10,625 nucleotides of DNA from Anaerolineae bacterium (GTDB taxonomy: Bacteria; Chloroflexota; Anaerolineae; Aggregatilineales; UBA3940), in assembly GCA_016926985.1 (NCBI GenBank), contig JAFGNO010000179.1, positions 1 to 10,625 of the forward strand. The letters are read 5' to 3'. Shown piece after piece: positions 1 to 6,065 of the stretch (positions are counted from its first letter, which is position 1; every line of letters starts with the position of its first letter). A program made the translations under genes and the position numbers. The notes beneath the pieces were generated by a model that ran no database searches, had not been told where the DNA came from, and saw only the letters and a program-made list of their open reading frames with translations.

Positions 1-108
1 ATGTTTTTTACCAGTTGCCTTAGCCAATCCAGCATAATCCGGCAAGCTCCTTGCTTCCTTGCAGTATAGCCTCTCGCCAGAAACATGCCAATTACCCACA
101 TACCCGCC

Positions 109-137
109 TTGTGACACACAGGCGGCTACTGTAAAAT
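109..137 (+). promoter_or_regulatory. sigma70-type promoter for the Roadblock-like gene
   Basis: The -35 element TTGTGA (109-114) and the -10 element TAAAAT (132-137, one mismatch to TATAAT) are separated by 17 nt. Transcription would start near 144, giving a leader of about 20 nt that contains the AAGGA ribosome binding site at 154-158. The 108 bases before it hold no gene I can support. Confidence 0.5.
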
Positions 138-165
138 GATCGCATAATGAAATAAGGACATGATG

Positions 166-615
166 ATGCAACAGGACGATTTCCAGTTGCCCGTTGATCC
201 GCCTCTGTTGGCAGAACGGGTAAAACTGACACCCAAACAGGTCGAGGAAATTTGCCAGCATATCGCCTCCCTGTCACGTATTCTGGAGGAAATGCCAATC
301 GTGTTATCCCAGCAGGGGGATATCATCTGCGCAGAAGGGGTGCCGGACGACCTGGCTGCAGAGCAGCTTGCGCGTTCCGCGGACCGGCTGTGGGATAATA
401 ATCAATCCCGGCTGTCCCGCGAATTGATCCGGTTTGAGGAAGCCCTGATTGAGGAGGCCGACAGCCGGGCCAACTTCAGGCTGTATTCGCTTCATATCTT
501 CAAAGCCATCACCCTGACCGTTGGCTGGCAGCTATCTCTGTCTTTAACACAGTTGCGGGCAGAAGCCAAAGATACCCGTGCGCAGCTTCTGGGTATTTTG
601 AATCCTGATGGATAG
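166..615 (+). CDS. small Roadblock/LC7-like domain protein
   Basis: A soluble acidic protein of 149 residues with no signal peptide or membrane segment. Three consecutive ATG codons lie at 160, 163 and 166. AAGGA at 154-158 is one base from the first but 7 nt from the third, so 166 is the likely start. After an N-terminal helical stretch (about residues 20-45), the order is a strand pair around PIVLSQQGDIICAEG, a helix (AAEQLARSADRLW), three strands (ELIRFEEAL, ANFRLYSLHIF, AITLTVGWQL) and a C-terminal helix rich in Leu/Arg. This matches the Roadblock/LC7 fold, whose bacterial members often act as dimeric partners of small GTPases. No GTPase gene is in the window. The fold call is from secondary-structure pattern only; the function is not known. 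Confidence 0.72.
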   Translation: MQQDDFQLPVDPPLLAERVKLTPKQVEEICQHIASLSRILEEMPIVLSQQGDIICAEGVPDDLAAEQLARSADRLWDNNQSRLSRELIRFEEALIEEADSRANFRLYSLHIFKAITLTVGWQLSLSLTQLRAEAKDTRAQLLGILNPDG

Positions 616-637
616 GCAACGCAATGACGTAACCCTT

Positions 638-678
638 CAACAAAAAGACACCCCTGGTTGGGAGGTGTCTTTTTGTTG
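638..678. terminator. bidirectional intrinsic terminator between convergent genes
   Basis: A perfect 15-bp inverted repeat, CAACAAAAAGACACC (638-652) and GGTGTCTTTTTGTTG (664-678), with an 11-nt loop. The A-run on the left arm and T-run on the right arm supply a U-tract in either direction. It sits between the stop at 615 (+) and the stop at 711 (-), so it can serve both convergent genes. Confidence 0.85.
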
Positions 679-710
679 CGCCTGCTGTTCTGTTGTTATC
701 TGTTGCCGGA

Positions 711-971
711 TTAGCCGTACTTCTTATTTACATAGACTGTATAACCAAAATAGGCGATGACGCACAACACAAGCGTGATCAACCAGATCGGCCAGCCTGC
801 TGCCAGCGTAGCCCAGACATTCTTATTGGTAAACATCCCGATGTAGGCAAAAGTGGCCGCCCATACAATTATGAACGTGCCAAACAGCCAGAAGCGCATT
901 AGATTAAGCAGGGAGGTCTTCTTGTCCTTTTCAGGAGCTTTTTCCTCCGGCTTTTGAGGGGTTTCTGCCAT
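711..971 (-). CDS. small two-TM membrane protein, unknown function
   Basis: An 86-residue protein. The first 20 residues are hydrophilic and Lys/Glu/Pro-rich (ETPQKPEEKAPEKDKK). Two membrane segments follow at about residues 26-47 (FWLFGTFIIVWAATFAYIGMF) and 55-80 (LAAGWPIWLITLVLCVIAYFGYTVYV), and the protein ends in a basic tail. AGGAG (981-985 on the complement) lies 9 nt before the ATG and supports this start. I recognise no family. The charged N-terminus and a short loop suggest a hairpin in the membrane with both ends in the cytoplasm. It is monocistronic, converges on the upstream gene and shares its terminator. Confidence 0.75.
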   Translation of the reverse strand: MAETPQKPEEKAPEKDKKTSLLNLMRFWLFGTFIIVWAATFAYIGMFTNKNVWATLAAGWPIWLITLVLCVIAYFGYTVYVNKKYG

Positions 972-1017
972 TTTTTCTCTCTCCTAATAAAATAAGATAA
1001 CTAAAATGGTTCTTACT

Positions 1018-1046
1018 ATTGTAGTAGTCGCCCTAAAATGTGCAAA
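1018..1046 (-). promoter_or_regulatory. candidate promoter for the two-TM protein gene
   Basis: On the minus strand, -35 TTTGCA (1041-1046) and -10 TACAAT (1018-1023, five of six) are spaced by 17 nt. The predicted start near 1011 leaves a leader of about 40 nt before the ATG at 971. The -35 element is only a moderate match. Confidence 0.4.
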
Positions 1047-1268
1047 CAGGATGAGACATCTGGTCTCAACTACTATCTAACATCTGCCTGGCAGAGTGTC
1101 TTCGACCTCATCTTTAATATAGAAAAAGGTCTGACGGAAGTCCATCAGGCTGCGCCTTCCTCCTTCGTCACAAGTCCAAGGCATCCGGCGTGGTCTGCAC
1201 AAGAGGAGATTATTGAGGATTATGATATATGGTACCTGCAAGATATCCTGTGAAATCGGGACCTGACT
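1024..1268. other. intergenic region upstream of the sortase gene
   Basis: This stretch separates the divergent two-TM protein and sortase genes. It contains a short hairpin, TGAGAC (1052-1057) / GTCTCA (1063-1068) with a 5-nt loop. It also contains an open frame (1038-1253) in the same frame as the sortase, ended by a single TGA at 1251. That frame has no ribosome binding site and no recognisable domain, so I do not call it a gene. TAAAAT at 1034-1039 could be a plus-strand -10 element, but no convincing -35 precedes it. The sortase promoter is therefore not located. Confidence 0.4.
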
Positions 1269-2207
1269 GTGCGTGACCGGCGATCGGTTGACGACCTGAC
1301 CATTGAAGAACTGGAGCAGATTCTCCGGCTGAAGAAGCGGGAACAGCGTCTCGGTCGGTTGCGCCACCTTGAGAACTCTGGCAGGCGGCTGGCTGTGCCT
1401 CCGGCAGAAACTGCGAACCCGGTGATAGAGACAGAGGAAAATCCCGCCGACTCGCTCTCCTTTGAATCCTTTGTCCATTCTCAACGCGCTGGTGGCAGGC
1501 TCAAACGAAAGAAACAGGATCGGGTTTTGCTGGCAGTTGAGCTAGCTGCGGCCGCTGGTCTGGTCGCCGTGCTGGTATTTGCCGCACTGAATCTGCGCTC
1601 CCTCAACCGCTTTTCTGAGCAGGCCCAGGCCGATCAGCTTGCCGACATACCTGCGGCAAGTGCCACCCCGCTCCTGGGAATGGTGGTGCTGCCCGGTGGT
1701 CATACTCCGCCAACCGACCCGGGCGGCGCTCAGCCCAATTACAATGAAGTACCCGCCCATCTGCGCCCGCTGGTAGAGCAGCAGTTTGCCGGCCCAATCA
1801 TTGTACCAACACCCGGCCCTAACCATGCCATTCGCCTGCGCATCCCGGCAATTAACGTGGACGCCCCCATTGTTCAGGGAGATGGATGGGAGCAGCTGCA
1901 AAAGGGTGTCGGCCAACATATCGGGTCGGCGCTTCCGGGCAGCAGCGGCAATCTGGTTCTCTCAGCACACAATGACATTTACGGCGAAATCTTCCGCTAC
2001 CTCGATGAACTGAGAGCTGGCGATGAGGTTTTCGTTGAAACCCAGCGTCAGGTATTTACCTACGAAGTCTTATACTGGCGCATCGTATCGCCTACTGAAG
2101 TCAATGTGATAGCCCAAACCCGAGAGCCAGTGCTCACGATGATATCCTGCTACCCATACCGCATTGACATCAATCGAATTGTGGTCGTTGCTGAATTGAA
2201 GCAGTAA
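1269..2207 (+). CDS. membrane-anchored sortase (class D/E-like)
   Basis: A 312-residue cysteine transpeptidase of the sortase superfamily, which joins surface proteins to cell-wall or pilin amines outside the membrane. The N-terminal cytoplasmic part holds an acidic/basic helix (DDLTIEELEQILRLKKREQ, residues 9-27) that I associate with Chloroflexota sortases. One membrane segment lies at about 86-108, followed by a Pro-rich linker to about 180. In the catalytic barrel, His234 (LSAHND), Cys294 (LTMISC, the TLxTC-type motif) and Arg303 (NRIVVV) form the expected triad. The start is GTG. It is the first start codon after an in-frame TGA at 1251, but only a weak GGGA at 1258-1261 precedes it. No LPxTG-type sorting signal occurs on any protein in the window, so its substrates are encoded elsewhere. 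A small TM protein gene follows 38 nt downstream. Confidence 0.9.
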   Translation: MRDRRSVDDLTIEELEQILRLKKREQRLGRLRHLENSGRRLAVPPAETANPVIETEENPADSLSFESFVHSQRAGGRLKRKKQDRVLLAVELAAAAGLVAVLVFAALNLRSLNRFSEQAQADQLADIPAASATPLLGMVVLPGGHTPPTDPGGAQPNYNEVPAHLRPLVEQQFAGPIIVPTPGPNHAIRLRIPAINVDAPIVQGDGWEQLQKGVGQHIGSALPGSSGNLVLSAHNDIYGEIFRYLDELRAGDEVFVETQRQVFTYEVLYWRIVSPTEVNVIAQTREPVLTMISCYPYRIDINRIVVVAELKQ

Positions 2208-2245
2208 AGTATAGGCAAATGGCAAATACCAATACAGGAGATGTT

Positions 2246-2419
2246 ATGGCAAAGCGTTCAAGAGTACAGACCAATCGGAAGCCCGTACCCAGGCAGAAAG
2301 CCGCTGAGCCAGTTAATCTTGCAGAAGAATATCGTTACGTGACCGAGGACCTAAAGCGGATTGGCATCATTGCAGCCATCCTGATCGGGGGTCTTCTGGT
2401 ACTGGCATTTATTCTGTAA
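2246..2419 (+). CDS. small single-TM protein downstream of the sortase
   Basis: A 57-residue protein. The upstream ATG at 2219 in the same frame lacks a ribosome binding site. AGGAG at 2236-2240 lies 5 nt before the ATG at 2246, which is taken as the start. The first 20 residues are basic (KRSRVQTNRKPVPRQK). A short amphipathic stretch (NLAEEYRYVTEDLKRIG) comes next, then one C-terminal membrane helix (IIAAILIGGLLVLAFIL) that ends the protein. The topology is a C-terminal tail anchor with the body in the cytoplasm. It is probably co-transcribed with the sortase. I know of no function; a small accessory subunit is possible but unsupported. Confidence 0.75.
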   Translation: MAKRSRVQTNRKPVPRQKAAEPVNLAEEYRYVTEDLKRIGIIAAILIGGLLVLAFIL

Positions 2420-2452
2420 AACCACCCGCATTTGAGTCAGGAAATAACAGAA

Positions 2453-2477
2453 AAAACTCGCAGGCTGTGCGAGTTTT
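2453..2477 (-). terminator. intrinsic terminator after tRNA-Pro
   Basis: A 10-bp perfect stem, AAAACTCGCA (2453-2462) and TGCGAGTTTT (2468-2477), with a 5-nt loop, begins 4 nt past the tRNA 3' end. Read on the minus strand it ends in a run of six T. In the plus direction the run is only four T, so it may also weakly stop the sortase transcript. Confidence 0.75.
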
Positions 2478-2480
2478 CAG

Positions 2481-2554
2481 TCGGGGCGGCCGGACTCGAA
2501 CCGGCGACCTCTGCGTCCCAAACGCAGCGCGCTAGCCTACTGCGCTACGCCCCG
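2481..2554 (-). tRNA. tRNA-Pro (anticodon TGG)
   Basis: A 74-nt cloverleaf read on the minus strand. The acceptor stem is CGGGGCG/CGCCCCG (7 bp, perfect). The D arm is GCGC/GCGC with GG in the loop. The anticodon arm is CTGCG-TTTGGGA-CGCAG, giving anticodon TGG. The T arm is GCCGG-TTCGAGT-CCGGC and the discriminator is A. The 3' CCA is not encoded and must be added by CCA transferase. It has its own promoter and terminator, although readthrough from the TPR gene upstream on the same strand is possible. Confidence 0.97.
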
Positions 2555-2564
2555 AACTGCCGCA

Positions 2565-2593
2565 AGTATACCGTCATGGAACTTAAATATCAA
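2565..2593 (-). promoter_or_regulatory. promoter of tRNA-Pro
   Basis: On the minus strand, -35 TTGATA (2588-2593, five of six) and -10 TATACT (2565-2570, five of six) have 17-nt spacing. The -10 element ends 10 nt before the mature tRNA 5' end, so the primary transcript would carry only a few extra 5' bases. This is typical of a tRNA gene. The promoter lies in the gap after the stop of the TPR gene. Confidence 0.72.
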
Positions 2594-2603
2594 TTGCTCT
2601 GGA

Positions 2604-3731
2604 TTACGGTGTGGGAGAAGCCGTAGCAGTTGGTGTGAAGGTCGGCGTGGACGTATATGGAGGTGTTTCTATATCAGGGGTCTCTGTCGGCTCAGGCGTC
2701 CCCGTGGTCACCACTTCGGCTTCTTCTGTTATTGTTCCCTCAGTCTCTGGCGTATCTGATGACGCAGGTGTTGGATTCGCGCACATTTCAACCACGATGC
2801 TGTACGATCCTTCAACCTCATCATCAGCGCGTATTTGCAGTGCCTGTTCATAGTATTCGACAGCATCGCAGTACGCACCGGTCGCGGCTAATTCATCTCC
2901 AAAAATGATATAGGCCTGCCACAGTCTGGTGCGCACATCACGATAGTCAGGGGCAATCCGGTAAATGGTATAGAAATTCTCAATCACAACCGGCCAGTTA
3001 AGCCCCCAGTATGTTTTCCCTGTTACATAATAGGTGGCCATCAGCAGTTCGCCCTCAGTCTGGGCATCGAGGGGCTGTATCAGGGCTGCTTGCTCCAGCA
3101 GCAAGATACCTTCTTCAATGCGATCGCCACGCACATAAGTCAACCCCAGTGTTGTATATGCCCGGATTAACATATCGTGGACTTCCGCCTGCCTGTATGC
3201 CGGGTCCTGGACGATAATTCCCTGAAGCCGCGCAATAGCGATCTCCCATTGGCCTGAATCAAAATAGCCTACTGCTTCGGCGAATTGATCATCAATCGTT
3301 TCTGCAGAGCTGGTTGGAATTGCCGTGGGGACAAACTGCGTCGGGGCGGCACCCTGGCGGGCCTGGGCCAGCAGCGCCGCCGCGCCTGGATAAGCAGGAT
3401 CATGCTGCAATATCCACGCAAATCGCTGCGCAGCCATGTTATAGTCGCCGCTGTTCAGGTTTTGGATACCAAGGGCATACTGGATATCCAGTTCCGCCGT
3501 TGTGGTCTGTGTGGCCTGTATACCGCGCTCGCGCTGCCCGGCCTGCATACCGCCGTAGCCTGCCATAGAGAGTGACGCTGTTATGATGCAGGCAAAAATC
3601 AATATTGTAACAAGGGCAATGGGGCGTCGCTTTCCCTGCGGTCCGAACTCATTATCAACCGCATCTGACTTCTCGTCAGGGTATGTTATTTCATCGGCAG
3701 GTAGGCCGTTTTCAGGCAATAAAGCGCTCAT
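2604..3731 (-). CDS. membrane-anchored TPR protein with Thr/Pro-rich tail
   Basis: A 375-residue protein. The frame can be extended to an ATG at 3764 (386 residues). However, the predicted transcription start is near 3770, which would leave almost no leader, so the ATG at 3731 is preferred. It is preceded by AGGAAG at 3744-3749, at a long 12-nt spacing. Order: hydrophilic N-terminus, one membrane helix (about residues 37-58, IALVTILIFACIITASLS), then about five TPR-like helix pairs. The clearest are around ALGIQNLNSGDYNMAAQRF, YFDSGQWEIAIARLQGII and LAATGAYCDAVEYYEQALQI. A roughly 55-residue low-complexity tail of Thr/Pro/Glu ends in TPTFTPTATASPTP. TPRs usually bind protein partners; here they would lie outside the membrane. 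No catalytic motif is seen and the partner is unknown. Confidence 0.85.
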   Translation of the reverse strand: MSALLPENGLPADEITYPDEKSDAVDNEFGPQGKRRPIALVTILIFACIITASLSMAGYGGMQAGQRERGIQATQTTTAELDIQYALGIQNLNSGDYNMAAQRFAWILQHDPAYPGAAALLAQARQGAAPTQFVPTAIPTSSAETIDDQFAEAVGYFDSGQWEIAIARLQGIIVQDPAYRQAEVHDMLIRAYTTLGLTYVRGDRIEEGILLLEQAALIQPLDAQTEGELLMATYYVTGKTYWGLNWPVVIENFYTIYRIAPDYRDVRTRLWQAYIIFGDELAATGAYCDAVEYYEQALQIRADDEVEGSYSIVVEMCANPTPASSDTPETEGTITEEAEVVTTGTPEPTETPDIETPPYTSTPTFTPTATASPTP

Positions 3732-3776
3732 GAAGTAGACTTGCTTCCTGGCTTGCAAGGCCATCAGGCCCGGCGC

Positions 3777-3805
3777 ATTATAGCGTCTCTAATATATGTT
3801 GTCCA
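3777..3805 (-). promoter_or_regulatory. promoter for the TPR protein gene
   Basis: On the minus strand, -35 TGGACA (3800-3805, five of six) and a consensus -10 TATAAT (3777-3782) have 17-nt spacing. Predicted initiation near 3770 is only about 6 nt before the ATG at 3764, which argues for translation from the ATG at 3731. Confidence 0.72.
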
Positions 3806-3813
3806 CGAGATAC

Positions 3814-3841
3814 TTGCTGAAAACAGAGAAGGCTCTATAAT
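3814..3841 (+). promoter_or_regulatory. promoter for the DUF4013-type gene
   Basis: -35 TTGCTG (3814-3819) and a consensus -10 TATAAT (3836-3841) have a 16-nt spacer. Initiation near 3848 gives a leader of about 65 nt with GGAGG at 3904-3908. Its -35 element is 8 bp from that of the divergent promoter, so the two polymerases would compete for the same stretch of DNA. Confidence 0.65.
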
Positions 3842-3913
3842 GCATTAGAATCTTAAGTGTACACAAACTCACACCATCCTGCTTTGTTGCGGCTGGTACT
3901 ACTGGAGGTAAAT

Positions 3914-4615
3914 ATGGATTTCATGCGTGCACTGACTTTCCCGTTTGAGGATGCTGACTGGCTCAAAAAACTGGGCATCGGCGTGTTGATTATGATTGGC
4001 GCTGTTATTCTCAGTCCCCTGCTGGGTATATCCACCCTTCTGGCAGGCATGCTGTTTGCCGGATGGAGTTTTGAGCTGATGAAACGGGTCAAGCAAGGCA
4101 GTGTTGAGCCGCTGCCTGGCTGGGATTTTGGAAGCTTACTACGCACAGGGTTCAAACTGTTTGTCGGGCTGCTGATCTACCAGATCCCCACGATTCTATA
4201 CGTAGTGGCTGTGTCCATTGCTCTCCTGATCCCCGCCCTCGGTGGCGAAGACCTGTTTGAAGTGCTTGGCACGGTAGTTATCGTGGCAATATCATGCTGC
4301 TCATGTCTTATCATAATTTACGGCATTTTTGCCAGCATTGTTTATTGGGGCGGCTTGATCCGGTTCATTGATCGCGAAGAGATTGGCACTTTCCTGCAGA
4401 TTGGCGACAACATCGCCCTGGTAAAAAATAACATCGGCGACTTCGGCATGGCCCTGGTCTTTGTCATCCTGGGATCCATCATTGCCAGTCTTGCTACGAG
4501 CATCACCGCTGGGCTTGCGAGTGTGCTTATGCCAATCTTTAATGCATACTTCAGCGGACATATTCTGGGCCAGCTGGCAGCAAAAATCAGCAGTCCCACA
4601 GAACCACAGGTCTAG
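3914..4615 (+). CDS. DUF4013-like polytopic membrane protein
   Basis: A 233-residue protein. GGAGG at 3904-3908, 5 nt before the ATG at 3914, decides the start; an in-frame ATG at 3857 has no binding site. The N-terminus (MRALTFPFEDADWLKKLGIG) and the segment PLPGWDFGSLLRTGFKLFVG (residues 67-86) match the pattern I know for DUF4013: a short FPFxDPDWxxK lead, a membrane helix pair, then a basic stretch and LPxWxDxxxxxxxGxK. Membrane segments are at about 19-50, 78-107, 117-147 and 178-215. A Cys cluster (SCCSC, 127-131) lies inside the third. DUF4013 proteins occur in Chloroflexota and archaea and have no known biochemical role. The gene is monocistronic with its own promoter and terminator. 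Confidence 0.83.
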   Translation: MDFMRALTFPFEDADWLKKLGIGVLIMIGAVILSPLLGISTLLAGMLFAGWSFELMKRVKQGSVEPLPGWDFGSLLRTGFKLFVGLLIYQIPTILYVVAVSIALLIPALGGEDLFEVLGTVVIVAISCCSCLIIIYGIFASIVYWGGLIRFIDREEIGTFLQIGDNIALVKNNIGDFGMALVFVILGSIIASLATSITAGLASVLMPIFNAYFSGHILGQLAAKISSPTEPQV

Positions 4616-4659
4616 AATACCAATTTCTGATCTAAGACTGCGCAAGAAACAAACAATCC

Positions 4660-4691
4660 GGAGCGTGGTGCATACCGCGCTCCCTTTTTTT
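4660..4691 (+). terminator. intrinsic terminator of the DUF4013-type gene
   Basis: A 10-bp stem, GGAGCGTGGT (4660-4669) and ACCGCGCTCC (4674-4683) with one G-U pair and a GCAT tetraloop, is followed by C and seven T (4685-4691). It ends 1 nt before the stop codon of the convergent minus-strand gene. Read on the minus strand, it is followed by a T-rich but interrupted tract, so it may also end the 8977-4693 operon. Confidence 0.85.
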
Positions 4692-4692
4692 G

Positions 4693-6033
4693 TTAGGGTG
4701 GTTTGGGCATTGCCTGTATTGCATCAAAAACGGGGCGAGGAGTTCCGTCTCGCCGTACAATGCGATAGTACACCGTGAGGTCGTCCTCCTCTGCCCCGAA
4801 AACTTCCGGGGAATAATCCAGATTGGAGAGGAAGGCCATCCACACAAAGTCCCATTCATGCATCAGGCGAAACGCCTGGATCACATAGTCGGTCTGTTCT
4901 ATCAGTGAATTGTCAAATACATAATCAGGCACAGCCTCACGAGATAAGACGCCTGTTGTCGGCCAGCCGAACTCCGTGACACACAGGGGAATATCGCGGC
5001 CTACTGCAGCGATTATGTCGTGGTAACCCCTCAGGGTAGAATAGAATGACCAGCTGTGGTGTGGATTATTGAATGGTTCGGTAAAGTACGCAGTCGGATC
5101 CCCTGGAATGGCGTCGTATGGCGCATCTGGCGGGACATTATATCCTGCATGACGGGCGCCAACACAGTGCACAATCTCCAGCAACCCGGCTGAAATCATT
5201 GCCTGCATATACCGGTAATCATCAATCCCATTCACCCCATCATCCGTCCCTGTTGGGCTGAGCCCTCCGCTGATGACAATGACCCCGGGGTCCGCCTGCT
5301 GGATAGCCTCGGCTACAGGGATCAATAGATCGATATAGCTCTGTGGATTCAGCCCTTCTATTGTGCTCCAGTGGCTGTTGATGTTCATTTCCTGCCAGAC
5401 TTCAACCGCATGAATGGCCCCCTGGTAGCGCAGCACCAGCTGTGACACAAACGCAGCCAGGTCCTGAGGGTTGTCAGGAGGCCCGTCCAGACCCTCGACA
5501 GCCGCCAGGCGGCTCCAATCGGGGGCATCAGAAATCGTCACAAGCACTTTCAGGCTGTTGGACGAAGCCGTAATAAAAACAGGATCGAGTATGTCCCAAT
5601 TGAATTGGCCGGGCTCCGGTTCAACTTCCGCCCAGCTGATATCTTGCCGTACCCAGTTCATGCCCAGTTGTTGAACCTGGGTGACGGTCAGTTGTGAGCT
5701 GACACGAAGCTGCACAGCAATACCGTAGCCAAAACTGCTATCCGCAGCCGGCAGGATGGTTGGTGTGGGCTGCGCTTCTCCCGTTTGAGCTATAGTTGGT
5801 GTGGAAAGAAAGATGGGAGTTGGCACAGAGAGACTAGCTGCTGGCGTTGCAGGTGGAGCTGGGGACATTGGCAAGGTTGCAGCTGACCGCCGGGCTTCCA
5901 CCACTCTGAGGGACCAGATAGTGCCAAGCAGCACACAGGCTATCACCAACAGCACCGTACTGAGCCAGGCGAGCAACAGAAACCGCCTGACACGTGGCGA
6001 AGCCTGGCCACTGCCAACCGGTGGTTCCCCCAT
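4693..6033 (-). CDS. membrane-anchored clan GH-A-like TIM-barrel protein, QE variant
   Basis: A 446-residue protein. AGGAGG (6039-6044) lies 5 nt before the ATG. A short basic N-terminus precedes one membrane helix (about 17-41). A Pro/Thr/Ser/Ala stalk runs to about 97 and the barrel from about 101 to the end. Barrel motifs fit clan GH-A glycosidases (GH5/GH39-like): GMNWVRQDISWAEVEPEPG (124-142), the acid/base segment EVWQEMN (211-217) with Glu215, and the nucleophile segment CVTEFGWP (351-358) with Glu354. Gln214 replaces the Asn that nearly always precedes the acid/base Glu in this clan; the next paralogue in the operon keeps Asn. Both glutamates remain, so some activity is possible. It is the last gene of a three-gene operon, 32 nt after the previous stop. 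The substrate cannot be read from the sequence. Confidence 0.85.
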   Translation of the reverse strand: MGEPPVGSGQASPRVRRFLLLAWLSTVLLVIACVLLGTIWSLRVVEARRSAATLPMSPAPPATPAASLSVPTPIFLSTPTIAQTGEAQPTPTILPAADSSFGYGIAVQLRVSSQLTVTQVQQLGMNWVRQDISWAEVEPEPGQFNWDILDPVFITASSNSLKVLVTISDAPDWSRLAAVEGLDGPPDNPQDLAAFVSQLVLRYQGAIHAVEVWQEMNINSHWSTIEGLNPQSYIDLLIPVAEAIQQADPGVIVISGGLSPTGTDDGVNGIDDYRYMQAMISAGLLEIVHCVGARHAGYNVPPDAPYDAIPGDPTAYFTEPFNNPHHSWSFYSTLRGYHDIIAAVGRDIPLCVTEFGWPTTGVLSREAVPDYVFDNSLIEQTDYVIQAFRLMHEWDFVWMAFLSNLDYSPEVFGAEEDDLTVYYRIVRRDGTPRPVFDAIQAMPKPP

Positions 6034-6065
6034 TTTTACCTCCTGCGCTTCTCTGTAAGCATGCG

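Noticed and set aside
1..117. Two minus-strand open frames running off the left edge (possible starts at ATG 101 and GTG 117)
   Set aside because: Neither has a good ribosome binding site or recognisable domain, and the second overlaps the promoter at 109-137. Too short to judge without sequence to the left.
1038..1253. 71-codon plus-strand open frame upstream of the sortase
   Set aside because: No ribosome binding site and no family resemblance. Kept only as a low-interest finding because it is in phase with the sortase.
1077..1484. 135-codon minus-strand frame across the sortase start
   Set aside because: Antisense to the sortase, whose catalytic residues prove the plus frame; rich in Arg/Cys/Pro as expected of a shadow frame.
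2432..2626. 64-codon plus-strand frame over the tRNA; its translation contains GAAGLEPATSASQ
   Set aside because: This is the classic false peptide produced by translating a tRNA gene antisense. The cloverleaf on the minus strand explains the sequence.
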